This document shows, in pieces, positions 11,650 through 21,166 of a stretch of 64,000 nt of DNA. The stretch spans positions 310,001 through 374,000 of the forward strand of contig JAPWGK010000010.1 of the NCBI GenBank assembly GCA_029641185.1, read 5' to 3'. Within the stretch, counting starts at the first letter, position 1. Each line of letters begins with the position of its first letter. A model generated the notes under the pieces. The model saw only the letters and a list, made by a program, of their open reading frames with translations, did no database searches and was not told where the DNA came from. A program made the position numbers and the translations under genes. This DNA is from Pseudofabraea citricarpa (taxonomy: Eukaryota; Ascomycota; Leotiomycetes; Helotiales; Dermateaceae).

Positions 11650-12898
11650 TTATACATCAACTTCGTTGTTTGGGATCACCTACCTAGGTACTTAAACATT
11701 CGTGTCGTGAGAATGTTGTCTAACAAGCGGCTGCTTATTGGAGACCTGGGTTAGTAATTCAAACGCGCTAGTAAAGAAGCTAAACGAAATTGGGCACAAT
11801 TGGGATTTAGCGCACATACGGAAGCACCTCATATATCTAACTAAATCAATGAAAAGACTCACACTAAGGCAACCTACTCCACAAAAACGAAAGCCTCTGA
11901 TTCTATGCTCATGTGCTTATTTTCTGTATACCTATAGGTACCTAAATATAGATACCCTTGAAAGCACTCTAAAAATTTACAGAACGCCTTAGTTATTTCC
12001 CGAAGAGGTGTCTAAGACTCCTGATACTACTGGAAATCTACTAGTTAGTTTCTTCGTTGGTGGTCCTTAAATCATAGGAACTAACTCCTGCTGTACTTGT
12101 ATTTGTGTTTAAAATTATACAGCCTAGGATTCAAGAGACGTTTTTAATAATAGAAGTTATTCGTTATCGGCCGGTTCCGTTTGCTTTCTGAACTTATACT
12201 TTTTGTTTGTCCTTAGCCTCGAGTTTACTAGAAAATTGGCATCCTGATTATTTTAAGGAGCCGAAAGTTAATTTGGGGAATTCTTTATAATTTCTTATTG
12301 ACAACCGAAGCCTAGGAAGAATTTGCTTGTGACACCCGCTTGAAAATAAGTGAATTTTCTACTTTTATTAATTAGAGAAATCTTTGGATGGGAAGATATT
12401 ACTGTAAAAGTAGTTTATATGCTTGAGATCAACCCTAACCCTAACCCAAAACTAAAACAAACAGAAACCAAGCTGTGTGAGCGTACTAGTAGAATCCAAA
12501 GTGCCAAGCGTACTTTTTACAACGCACCTTACAATTTTACTAGAAGAAACGTCACAGGCTCGGCGGGCTATATATATATAAAAAGGGAAGAAGGAAAAAG
12601 TAATTAACGAGCGAGTAACTACACGTATGTAAGGCTAAATACAGCCAATCCGACTTCTCGGCGTTAAGATTTAAGAGGGATTTATACTCATGCGCCCCTC
12701 TCCTCCCAGAGAGATAATACCAATATACCATCTGTTTTATTCATCCTTTAACTTGTAATAATCATTTTAAGACATAAAAAGACAAGAATTCTTTGCGTGG
12801 ATAGAATTTTAGGCACTCCAAATTAGTAGTACATTTGCAATAAAATACCATGTTTATACATACATTTATTACATTTCACATTCCTCCTTCTATGCTAC
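11650..12898. other. AT-rich intergenic region
   Basis: No gene is supported across 1.25 kb. The DNA is AT-rich with many TpA steps, compatible with old RIP-mutated repeat sequence. It contains the telomere-like motif at 12432-12447 and a TATATATATA run near 12569-12580. Confidence 0.5.
12432..12447. repeat. interstitial telomere-like CCCTAA repeat
   Basis: ACCCTAACCCTAACCC is two and two-thirds copies of the canonical fungal telomere unit (TTAGGG on the other strand). It sits inside AT-rich DNA away from any chromosome end visible here. Confidence 0.7.
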
Positions 12899-15020
12899 TT
12901 AGTGTACATCCTGGTACGGCCACAGCCTGGCGAAAAGCTCCTTCTCCTCCTCATCATCAGCATCCTCGATAAAAGAATCCCTGAGCTCATCCACCGCAGT
13001 GCGGATCTGTTCATATTCTGACGGATCAACCATCCCATTTGGAGGCAAGCCCCAACTATCACGAAAGAGCTTGAGTATCGTAGCAACATTACTCATACTT
13101 TCCTCCTCGGCAGCATGTTGTGCAAGCTCTCGGTCTGTAAAGCGCACGGGACACGCGGGATAATCAGAGTCAGGACAGAGATATTCCCACTGGTCGACAA
13201 TTGAGAGGAGTGCACGGCGGAGGAAAAACACGTCGCGATCCTCCCAGACATTGGCAACGAGGCGCGCGGGCTCGATTCGCACGCTAAGATCTCGCAGCTT
13301 CAGCGCAGCCCAGTGCCTTGGGTTCTTGAGCTTCGTCTCGGCCTCGTAATATTTATGGCAGGTTTCGCTTTTTCGGCTGCTATCGATTTTCGCTTTCGCG
13401 CTTGCGTCTAGACTGTCGTAACCTGCTGGGAGTCCCGACAATGCCCAATGCTCACTGACTATTCCTGGATGCTGGAACATCCTTGGGATGCCGCATTGGT
13501 GGAATAAGGGCATCGCGGAAGCGGATTGCCAGTCGATTATACGAGTGATTTGCTTCGTGTCGGGGTCGACGAAGACGTTGTCCAGATGGAGGTCTGGGTG
13601 CCATAGTGTTGGCGAGTGGATATCATCCGTCTCTGTAGGAGGTACCATAGCTGGAGCGAGTTGAAGATAGCGATTCAAGAGATCAAGCACCTCCTCGGGT
13701 GATTCGGGTTCTGTAGAGGATCGATGGTAGTTCATGCGAGAGCGGGCGTTTGTTTTAATGAACCGAATTTCGTTTTTGGCTAGGGCTTTGATATATTCGA
13801 GCGGTTCATTGTCTGGATGGTTTTAGAGCAAGCTAGTTGGTTGCGTTATGTAGATTCGAACACTTACAAGGGCCTCTGTTCATATCCATGCCAGCTCTCC
13901 CACCACGCCACAGCCCGCTTGTAACGAGTGGTCCAAGTCGAAACTGTTCGAGTACTGTCGAGTGTGTGCCACTGGTGATTATAACATCATCATTCGGTAC
14001 ACCGTCTGGAATATCATCCTTGAAATAAATGCAGCCAGATTTTGAAAACTTTGTGGATACAAGCCGCCGCTCTATCTCTACGATCTGGGAGATCAATCGA
14101 AACTTAGATTCCATTGACCACTGATACCAGAGGCTGCCTAGCGGCTTCCCTGGAGCCTTTTCCTCGAGGATATATTCTGCGCCCACGGGATTATTCCGGT
14201 CTGTAGACCAGGAAATGATCCGAGGCGTAGGAATGTTCAATATAGCCCGTAGCTAGACATACATGAGCTCTTCGCTTCTCAAGCTCAGACAATAGAAGGA
14301 CTTACAAATTCGCGCGTCGCTACTTCGGACGCCGTTGTATAGTAAGCAGGCCCAGCTATCGGGTTGGGCAGTTTTGCAAGGATCTCGAGCCCGTTATCCA
14401 TGGTGAGGAGGAAGGCTTTGTTATTGAGTCCTTCACGGCACTTGAGAACTCTGGTGCCTATAATCTACGTTAATCAGATATCTAATAGACAGAGTATCGT
14501 ACAATAGGTGAGACCCTCGCTAGATAGCGCTGCAATTGCAACTTTGACAAGTTCTTGTAAATTAAACTTGAGATACCTTTCTGATAGCTGAAGATGTTCG
14601 TTATATCTATAGCAGACTAGTATTCACACATGGAGTTCACCCAATGAGGAAGAACATCGAACGTACATCCAGCGATTCCTTGTATACTTATAGAGTTCTC
14701 CCTCCGAAATGTTTTCCACTGAAAAATATTAGTATCTCTGTTAATTAAAATATATTACACGTACAATTCCCATTAGACCTCTCCGCGCTAAGCACTGGCA
14801 TTGCTGCTGCATTCTGTCTTTTTGTTGAAGTCGTAAACATAGCAACAGACGACGGGCGAATATGCTGACGAGCAAAGTTCCTGCACGCAGGAAGCCATCG
14901 GTTTAGCGAATGAATCTGTGAGCCAAGAGACATGCTTCTTGTATGTGAATTGAAACTCTGACTTGCTAATTGCGCATGGTGGAACAAGGAAGGAACGCGG
15001 GCTAGAGCCAATGCCTGCAT
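12899..15020 (-). CDS. AIM9-like mitochondrial phosphotransferase (APH fold)
   Basis: Six exons on the minus strand: 15020-14765, 14718-14667, 14606-14515, 14457-14306, 14252-13868 and 13812-12899. They give 616 aa, with introns of 46-60 nt. The first about 65 residues are rich in Arg, Ser, Ala and His without acidic residues until the late 70s, a good mitochondrial presequence. Then comes the family signature ELYKYTRNRWIYNEHLQLS, followed by the nucleotide-binding lobe (NNKAFLLTMDNGLEILAKLPNP) and YYTTASEVATREF. The catalytic loop HPDLHLDNVFVD and metal-binding IIDWQSA are intact. The overall order matches fungal AIM9/altered-inheritance-of-mitochondria phosphotransferases, whose substrate is unknown. 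Exon 3 uses a weak GTCTCA donor, the least certain join. Confidence 0.85.
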
Positions 15021-15494
15021 TTAAGCCAAACCAATTTACCCAACCGATTCAAGCCTTCTCACAATGGCAACACGGCAATATAGCTTCTCGTGCAGTAAAA
15101 TGTATTCATCACGTGAAATACTAGTAGTTCATGATGGTTCTCGGGTTAATCTCGGCCCGAAACTCTACAACTTCCCCAGATTCCGACATCGCAAATCTCT
15201 TGGCCGACACTCGCTCTGTTCCTTCTCTCCGGTCGACAGACTATGGTAAGCACTGGATATCAATGTTTTATAACGTAGCAATGGAATTTCCTATATATTT
15301 ATTCCCCGTGGCGTTCTTTATGTGCTGTGACTTTTGCTTTGGGTAGAGCATCATCGTTTTTCTGCGTGTTTACCTATCTCTTTGAACCGAGGAACGTTTC
15401 TAGGTACTTCACTCCCGTATTGCTTTGTGATCACCAAGTATTTTCCACTGTTCTCTACCTGTAGACGGTGATTTGGGTGTCTATCAGGGCAATC
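15021..15494. other. divergent intergenic region
   Basis: This separates the starts of the AIM9-like gene (-) and the methyltransferase gene (+), so it probably contains both promoters. No separate gene is seen. Confidence 0.5.
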
Positions 15495-16434
15495 ATGTCG
15501 ACTTTTGCGTAAGCTCTTCTGCTTTATACCCGGGCAGAAGTCTGACTTGATATGTAGGAAATCCACCTTCTCAGCTACGGGCTATGCAACCTTCCGACCT
15601 ACCTATCCCCCATCCATCTACCGCCGAGTCCTCGAGTACCACAAGGGCCCGAAGAACGTGTGCATAGATCTGGGATGCGGCCATGGAGTCGTATCGCGCG
15701 AGCTGTCTCCGCACTTCAAAAAGGTCATTGCCACTGACCCGTCGACGGGCATGGTGTCGCAAGCGCGCTCTTCTTCTCCGCAGTCCAACATCACCTTCCG
15801 CGAAGCCTCGGCCGAGGACCTGTCATTCATCGAGGATGGGAGTCTGGATATGGTGGTCGCGGGACAAGCGGCGCACTGGTTCGACTATACCAAGGTCTGG
15901 GCCGAACTGCAGAGGAAGCTGAGGACGGGCGGCACGATAGCCTTCTGGGGATATAAGGATAATGTCTTCCCCAAGTACCCTAAAGCGACCGAGTTGCTGG
16001 ATCGCTACTGCTATGCCATGGACAAGAATCTGATGGGTCCGTATTGGGAACAGCCGGGACGGAATATCCTGCGCGATCGATTGAGAGCCGTTGTGCCCCC
16101 TGAAGAGATGTATAAGGATGTGCAGCGCATCGAGTATGAACCAAATGCGGTGGGGACAACGGAAGGGAGTTTTAGTGAGAGGCTAATGTATAAGACGCTG
16201 AAGCTGGGGGAGATGGAGGGGTATACGAGAACCTTCTCCGCTTTTCATGGTTGGCAGGAAGCACACCCCGATAAGATCAGCAGGGAGAAAGGTGGTGAAG
16301 GAGATCTCGTTGATGAGATGCTTGATGAGATGTTGGAGGCCGAGCCAGAGTGGAGGGCACAGGGGGACAACTGGAGAGATTTTGAGGTTGAGACGGAGTG
16401 GGGAAGTGCGATTCTATTAGCTAGGAAGAAGTAG
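15495..16434 (+). CDS. class I SAM-dependent methyltransferase
   Basis: Exon 1 is only 14 nt (15495-15508, coding MSTF and part of Ala); exon 2 is 15558-16434. The 49-nt intron keeps phase and the product is 296 aa. Motif I is CIDLGCGHG (about residues 40-48), the acidic post-I region is IATDPSTGMV, and MVVAGQAAHWFD matches motif IV of the trans-aconitate-methyltransferase/TMT1-like and CRG1-like group. The N-terminal SATGYATFRPTYP is also typical (relatives have Y-x-x-x-RP-x-YP). It is likely a cytosolic small-molecule methyltransferase; substrate unknown. The ATG at 15495 is chosen because the longer frame upstream of exon 2 lacks a suitable start and a clean AG acceptor precedes exon 2. 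Confidence 0.88.
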
Positions 16435-17338
16435 TTTTTGGATTAGTTGTACGAGTAGATAAGACAGGTGTGTTCAAGTGTTGGATTATATCCACGGCGT
16501 TGTTGTTATTGTGTTGTTCATCCTGAGTCTCAATCTGAGTTTCAGCCACAAGGGAAGAAGAAGTTAATATTAGCCACGGAATGAAGATAAAAGCATCCTG
16601 GCAATTGTAAGATAATAGAAGAAGAACTATTTGATTGATGACAAGAAGTTCAACCAAGTGAGAAAACTAGCAATATCTGATCCCCTCACCGCCTGGGTAA
16701 TAGTAGTAGTGCTTTGCAGTAGTCGTTGTTGTGGTTGCTATGCAGTTGCTCCACGAGGTTGTGGTGCTCACGAGCGAATGTGAAGCAGATGCTTGCGCAT
16801 AAATAAAGCACAAAACAGCCAAACAAATCTCCCCCAGCAAGTAGAGCGTAAAAGCAGCACAGACATAAAACAACAACGGCCGGAACCACATTAATCTTCT
16901 GCTGCTTTCCCATCGCTCTCCTTTCCTCCAAAACCTCATCACCAACTTCCTGCTTCTGCTTCTGCTTCTCCTTCTCCCTCAACTCTTACCTCGACGTTTC
17001 CTCGTTACCTCGCTCCTGCTCCTGTCTTGTCCAATATGGTAAGCGCAATTTACTCCCTCCTTCTACGCCGTTCGGTCTTTTCTGCCATTGGTTCGAGGCT
17101 GTTCCTCCAGCAGCGGAAGGGGAAAGACTGGATTTGACATGACTGCATGCACAACAAACAACCGCCTGGCTGGCTGCATCCAAACCACACAAAGAAAAAA
17201 CATACCCGCCCTCGGACACGGCTCCCCTCCCTTTCCGCAGAACCAAGCAGCAGAACACTATTCCTCCTTCCTCCCCTCCTGCGTTTCTTCTTTTCTTTGT
17301 ATCCTTGAGAGAGACAACCACAACAACCTTACACAGCG
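16435..17338. other. intergenic region and long leader of the myosin light chain gene
   Basis: No gene is supported. The 600 bases before 17339 are CT- and CA-rich, with many TTCTTCC and CAACCACAACAACC strings, typical of a strong fungal promoter and 5' UTR. Antisense frames at 16667-16982 contain a hydrophobic stretch but begin with TTG rather than ATG and are not called. Confidence 0.5.
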
Positions 17339-17911
17339 ATGGCGTCTAATAATTATGAGCAACAGGCTTCTACCAACTACAAGGAGGCATTCGCTCTCTT
17401 CGACAAGCGCGGCAACCAGCGCGTGGCGACGGATTCCCTGGGCGACCTGCTGCGCGCATGCGGGCAGAACCCAACCCTCACTGAGATCCGGGACCTGGAG
17501 AAGAACTGCGGGAGTGATTGTAAGATGCCTAACCCCCTTATTCTCGCATCTCGAGCTGGGGCCGTGTGCTGACTCGAACCGCGAAACCACAGTCGATTTC
17601 GAGACCTTCTCCAAGATCCTCAACAGACCAGGTGGTTTCCGTGACCCCGGCGAGCCAGAGGAGTACTGCCGCGGCTTCCAGGTCTTCGACAAGGACATGA
17701 CGGGCTTCATCGGCGTCGGCCAGCTGAGATATATCCTCACGAATCTCGGCGAGAAGATGAGCGATGATGAGGTGGATGAGCTGCTCAAGGCTGTCGATAC
17801 GAGCTCGGGCGAGATTAACTATACCGGTATGTATTTTTCTGGCATGGGCAGCAGAGAGGCAGAGGCTAATGGGTCCTGACAGATCTGGTCCGAACTATCC
17901 TTGCGAATTAA
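17339..17911 (+). CDS. MLC1: myosin light chain (EF-hand; Cdc4/Mlc1 type)
   Basis: Exons 17339-17519, 17593-17826 and 17883-17911 give 147 aa. Introns are 73 and 56 nt; the last exon codes only the final DLVRTILAN. The sequence begins YKEAFALFDKRGN, followed by SLGDLLRACGQNPT, the conserved start of fungal essential myosin light chains. Later segments FQVFDKDMTGFIGVG and LRYILTNLGEKMSDDEVDEL are calmodulin-like. The visible EF-hand loops are degenerate: in DKDMTGFIGVGQ the last ligand is Gln instead of Glu, as expected for a light chain that binds an IQ motif without needing calcium. Role: light chain of type II and type V myosin, acting in the actomyosin ring and polarised growth. Three exons with a long leader fit a housekeeping gene. 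Confidence 0.92.
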
Positions 17912-18392
17912 TATGGCGGCTGGCATGGAAAGGGAGATTGTATGATTCATGGCATGACATGGTTTTTAGCTGGCTGGCACGCTGGTTTGGAGTATGGACG
18001 GATGGCCCTTTTCGATTCTTTTTTCTTTCATTCTTGACTGCCTGCCTCTTCTATCGAGGGCTATAGTATAGGTGGTTTGAAGGTGGAATTATCGTGATCT
18101 GGTTGTACAAAGGAGTAGAAACCAACATGATTTTCTTCTGCTCTGCGTGTCTTTTGATGACTTGTGAGCAATTTTGAGCGCCATGGAAGGCAGCTTCACG
18201 AAGGCCCTGATCTGCTCTTGCAGGGGCGTAGAATCACCGATTTGCTACTTTACCATTTTATATCCTTTGCTCTTTGCTGAGCCATCTATGTATCGTACGC
18301 TTCTTATCTTGCCCGGGTATCAAAACTCCATAGGTAACCATGCACCAAAGCCAGCCAACCAAACATACATCCGCATCTCTTCTTCATGATTC
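17912..18392. other. convergent intergenic region
   Basis: This contains the 3' UTRs of the myosin light chain gene (+) and the STEEP1-like gene (-). No other gene is seen. Confidence 0.45.
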
Positions 18393-18908
18393 TCACTCCC
18401 AAACCCCCACACCCACCGCCCTCGACTTGCCCAGTTCCACATCACCCTCCCGGATCTTCTTGCCGCTCGCCATAGTCTCAGTCCCCAGCAGGCCGCCAGG
18501 CAAGAGATACAAAACCCTCTCCCTTTCTGTCTCTGTCTCTGTCCCTGTCTCTGTCCCTGCGTCTTCGCTCTCAATCTCATACCCCACCACCAGCCGGCAC
18601 CGCCCACACCTCCACACAACGCGCCGCTCAAACCCGTCCTCCCTGCGCACCGTGACGCGTCGCTGGTCCGCCTGGAGCGATTGCAGCGTCGTGTAGCCGT
18701 GCTCGGGCAGTTGTTCGAGACTGCTTTTTTCTCCTCCGCCTGGGAGCGAAAGTGCGGGCGCGGGCGTTGCCAGTGGCAGGATGAGCGCTTGGTCTAGAGA
18801 GGAGGCGTCGCGTGTTGGCAGGCTGGAGAGTGTGTGGGTGCTGCTCAGCAGCAAGTTGCTGCAGAGGCAGTGGTAGGTGTTTATCCTTGGTGGGGTGCGG
18901 GAGGACAT
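18393..18908 (-). CDS. STEEP1 (UPF0428) family protein
   Basis: A single-exon frame of 171 aa, starting at the ATG at 18908 (MSSRTPPRINTYHCLC). A longer frame reaches 19130 but its extra N-terminus is not conserved-looking, and the family begins close to the YHCLC motif. The conserved features are the N-terminal Tyr-x-Cys-Leu-Cys, the LPTRD segment, and a C-terminal CGRC followed by aliphatic residues and Tyr. The two Cys pairs probably bind zinc. The C-terminal part has a Thr-Glu/Gly-Glu low-complexity insert (about residues 127-140), encoded by a CTGTCT/CTGTCC microsatellite. Human STEEP1 helps STING leave the ER; the fungal role is not known. The gene diverges from the kinase-like gene. 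Confidence 0.75.
   Translation of the reverse strand: MSSRTPPRINTYHCLCSNLLLSSTHTLSSLPTRDASSLDQALILPLATPAPALSLPGGGEKSSLEQLPEHGYTTLQSLQADQRRVTVRREDGFERRVVWRCGRCRLVVGYEIESEDAGTETGTETETERERVLYLLPGGLLGTETMASGKKIREGDVELGKSRAVGVGVWE
18516..18561. repeat. CTGTCT microsatellite inside coding sequence
   Basis: Repeated TCTGTC and CCTGTC hexamers on the plus strand. On the minus strand they encode the alternating Thr-Glu/Gly tract of the STEEP1-like protein. The hexamer unit keeps the frame when copy number changes. Confidence 0.75.
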
Positions 18909-19478
18909 TTTTTTGTTTTGTTTCAACTGCTGGTATGGTCGTGCAGGAGGAGGTAAAGTGAGAAGGCGTTTGGAAGAGGAGCCTTGCCTGCCCCGAGACT
19001 TTTGTGCTCGCTTATCTAATCTTTGATTGACTGCAGGTAAGGGCATGGTACTAGCACGAGAGAGAATGTGTAAATAAGACAAAAGATCGAGCAGAGATAC
19101 AGAGTGGCTGAAGAATATAACTTTGTTCAAAAATCGAGGGAATGTTGGGAATCATTCTCCTGCCTATACCAATCGACCTTGTAAAAACCCTAACCTTCCA
19201 TTGCTAAATGCAACCGCTCGCCTACAATCCATGCCTCGCATATCCTTGGCTATAGAAGTACATTAGATTGCCAGCCTGGTTTATCATGTGAAGGAAAACT
19301 TCAAGATATACATACAAGCTAGGAAATAATATCAGTGCCTATTATCAAGGTTTTTTGTTGAAATATGCCCGCCTAGGTATTAACGTGCTGCATAAAATAC
19401 CTCTGTTTTTGTCACCGAGCAACCAGGAACAACTCCAAACCCCACCACCTCTCTGCCCTTTCTGCCCTTCCCCCAGAG
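18909..19478. other. divergent intergenic region
   Basis: This is shared upstream DNA of the STEEP1-like gene (-) and the kinase-like gene (+). The stretch at 19435-19475 is CT/CA-rich and resembles a leader. No separate gene is seen. Confidence 0.5.
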
Positions 19479-20525
19479 ATGATCAACCCTCCTATGGCGG
19501 ATAACGACGAGAGGCTGAGATGGGAGAAAGGCCGCACCTATTCTATTCAAGGAATCGACATGGAGATTGGGAAGAGCTGTGACTTCAAGATCCTCTGCAA
19601 TGGCAAGCTCTTTATTGTTGCCGTCCGCCCAAGCTCACAGCCGGATGATCCACTCGCAGCACTCGTCTCAGAGCACAGCATCGCCATGGAAGCGGGCGAC
19701 GACGAAGAAGAGCAGAGGCTCCAGAATGAGATTGACGACGTGATCTACGAGGCTGGATGGAGGAAGTTCGCGATGCTCGCTCCGGCAGTAGAGGACAAAA
19801 ACAAAAACAAGACCTCTTCACGACACACAAGCTTGCACTCCCATCTCTACCCCCCAACCTTTCATTTCCGCTTGACCTTTGCTGCTGGTGAAGCGAAGCT
19901 GGTCGAAGCAGATGCACCAGGCTCGACATATCAACCCTTCCAACTCGTCACTTGCAAGGCGCTGAAACTGCCATCTTTCTCGGCGAGGGAGATTGTTTTT
20001 TCGGAAAGCCTGCCCGGGCTAGGCTTTCTTGCTCGGGTCGCTGTGAATGGACAGGCCATGTGTTGCAAGGTCGGGAAACCACTGACTGGCAAGGCTGTGC
20101 AGAGGGAGTATGATTGCTTAGCACAGGTCATGCAAGCGGGTTCTGCGTCTTCTATCAGGGTACCGAGGCTCACTGGCTATGTGCTCAACAACGAGAAAAA
20201 GATCGTTGGCATCTTGGAAGAGTTCATCCCACATGAATGCACATTATATGGGCTGAAGAAAGGCTCCATTGCTGCTGACAGAAAACGGAGAGAGAAGTGG
20301 ATACAACAGCTTAGAGAGACGATTGATCAGCTGCACCGCATCAATGTTGTCTGGGGAGATGGGAAACCAGAGAATATTCTGGTGAACTCTAAGACGCAGG
20401 ACATCTGTGTGGTTGATTTTGGAGGTAGCTTTACCGACGGCTGGGTGGATGAGAGGATTAAAGAGACGGTTGAAGGGGATGAGCAGGCTGTGAGGAAGAT
20501 TATGGATTTCTTATCTGCTTGGTGA
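19479..20525 (+). CDS. protein-kinase-like protein
   Basis: A single exon of 348 aa; a second in-frame ATG at 19494 could also be used. Residues 1-150 show no recognised domain. The C-terminal half is a compact kinase fold: a beta-strand region with a candidate ATP Lys near CCKVGKPL (about residue 197), then LHRINVVWGDGKPENILV, in which Asp294, Lys296 and Asn299 match the catalytic loop (WGDGKPEN replacing HRDLKPEN), and VVDFGG with Asp313 as the DFG Asp. The region after DFG is very short (about 35 residues), so the substrate-binding lobe is truncated relative to true protein kinases. Such short kinase-like proteins are common in filamentous ascomycetes and are of unknown function. Confidence 0.8.
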   Translation: MINPPMADNDERLRWEKGRTYSIQGIDMEIGKSCDFKILCNGKLFIVAVRPSSQPDDPLAALVSEHSIAMEAGDDEEEQRLQNEIDDVIYEAGWRKFAMLAPAVEDKNKNKTSSRHTSLHSHLYPPTFHFRLTFAAGEAKLVEADAPGSTYQPFQLVTCKALKLPSFSAREIVFSESLPGLGFLARVAVNGQAMCCKVGKPLTGKAVQREYDCLAQVMQAGSASSIRVPRLTGYVLNNEKKIVGILEEFIPHECTLYGLKKGSIAADRKRREKWIQQLRETIDQLHRINVVWGDGKPENILVNSKTQDICVVDFGGSFTDGWVDERIKETVEGDEQAVRKIMDFLSAW

Positions 20526-21166
20526 ACTGGATGCTGGGTTTCATGTTCAGAGGCCTTTGTGGGATTGATTAATACAGATACTTTCAAATGTTGGGTCTTG
20601 ATACTATGCTGAGGTATGTATCTTTTAATGCCAGTCCAGTCAAGAGCTATGGTGGTTCTGCTTCATCAGTGGTTGGCTAAAGATGCATGAATGACTAAGC
20701 AAGCCAGCATGTGACCAGGGATCCCCTTTAGCTTGGTAGCCTTACAGCTAAAACTGGGTCTCGTCTGCCGGCTGCCGTAATGCATTCATGGCTTCGAAAG
20801 CTGCTGCATTTAGCTTTGCTGCTCCTGAAGTAGGGAATTGCATCCTGTGCAGTGCAAAGATGTAAGCTAATTCATTTCCATACCAGACCGTTCTGGTCAA
20901 AAGTCTCTTTCGGTCTTCAATATCGACACGCCGGTAGTTGTGGCACTTCACACCTCGCAGGACCCCGGATTTTGTAAGATTCAGCCTTGGCTAAAGTAAC
21001 GACGCATCATCACCAGCGACGCCCCATCTGGCCCGACCATGATTTGATCCGATTGATTCCCTCTCCTTCTTCCCCTCACCTGCTACATTCACCACGTCAG
21101 ACATTCACTGTCTGGCCCATTATTTAGTGCAACCTGGCGCTTCCATTCCGAGCCCGCGCAGCAGTC
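20526..21166. other. intergenic region upstream of the M3 peptidase
   Basis: No gene is supported. An antisense frame at 20748-20951 starts with GTG and is not called. The final 150 bases contain CT-rich strings that fit a promoter and leader. Confidence 0.45.

Noticed and set aside
16667..16982. Antisense frames with a hydrophobic segment upstream of the myosin light chain gene
   Set aside because: They begin with TTG, overlap each other in different frames and lie in the CT/CA-rich leader of the sense gene. The hydrophobic runs arise from simple repeats.
18909..19130. N-terminal extension of the STEEP1-like frame
   Set aside because: The extra 74 residues are not typical of the family, which starts close to the YHCLC motif. 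The ATG at 18908 is preferred.
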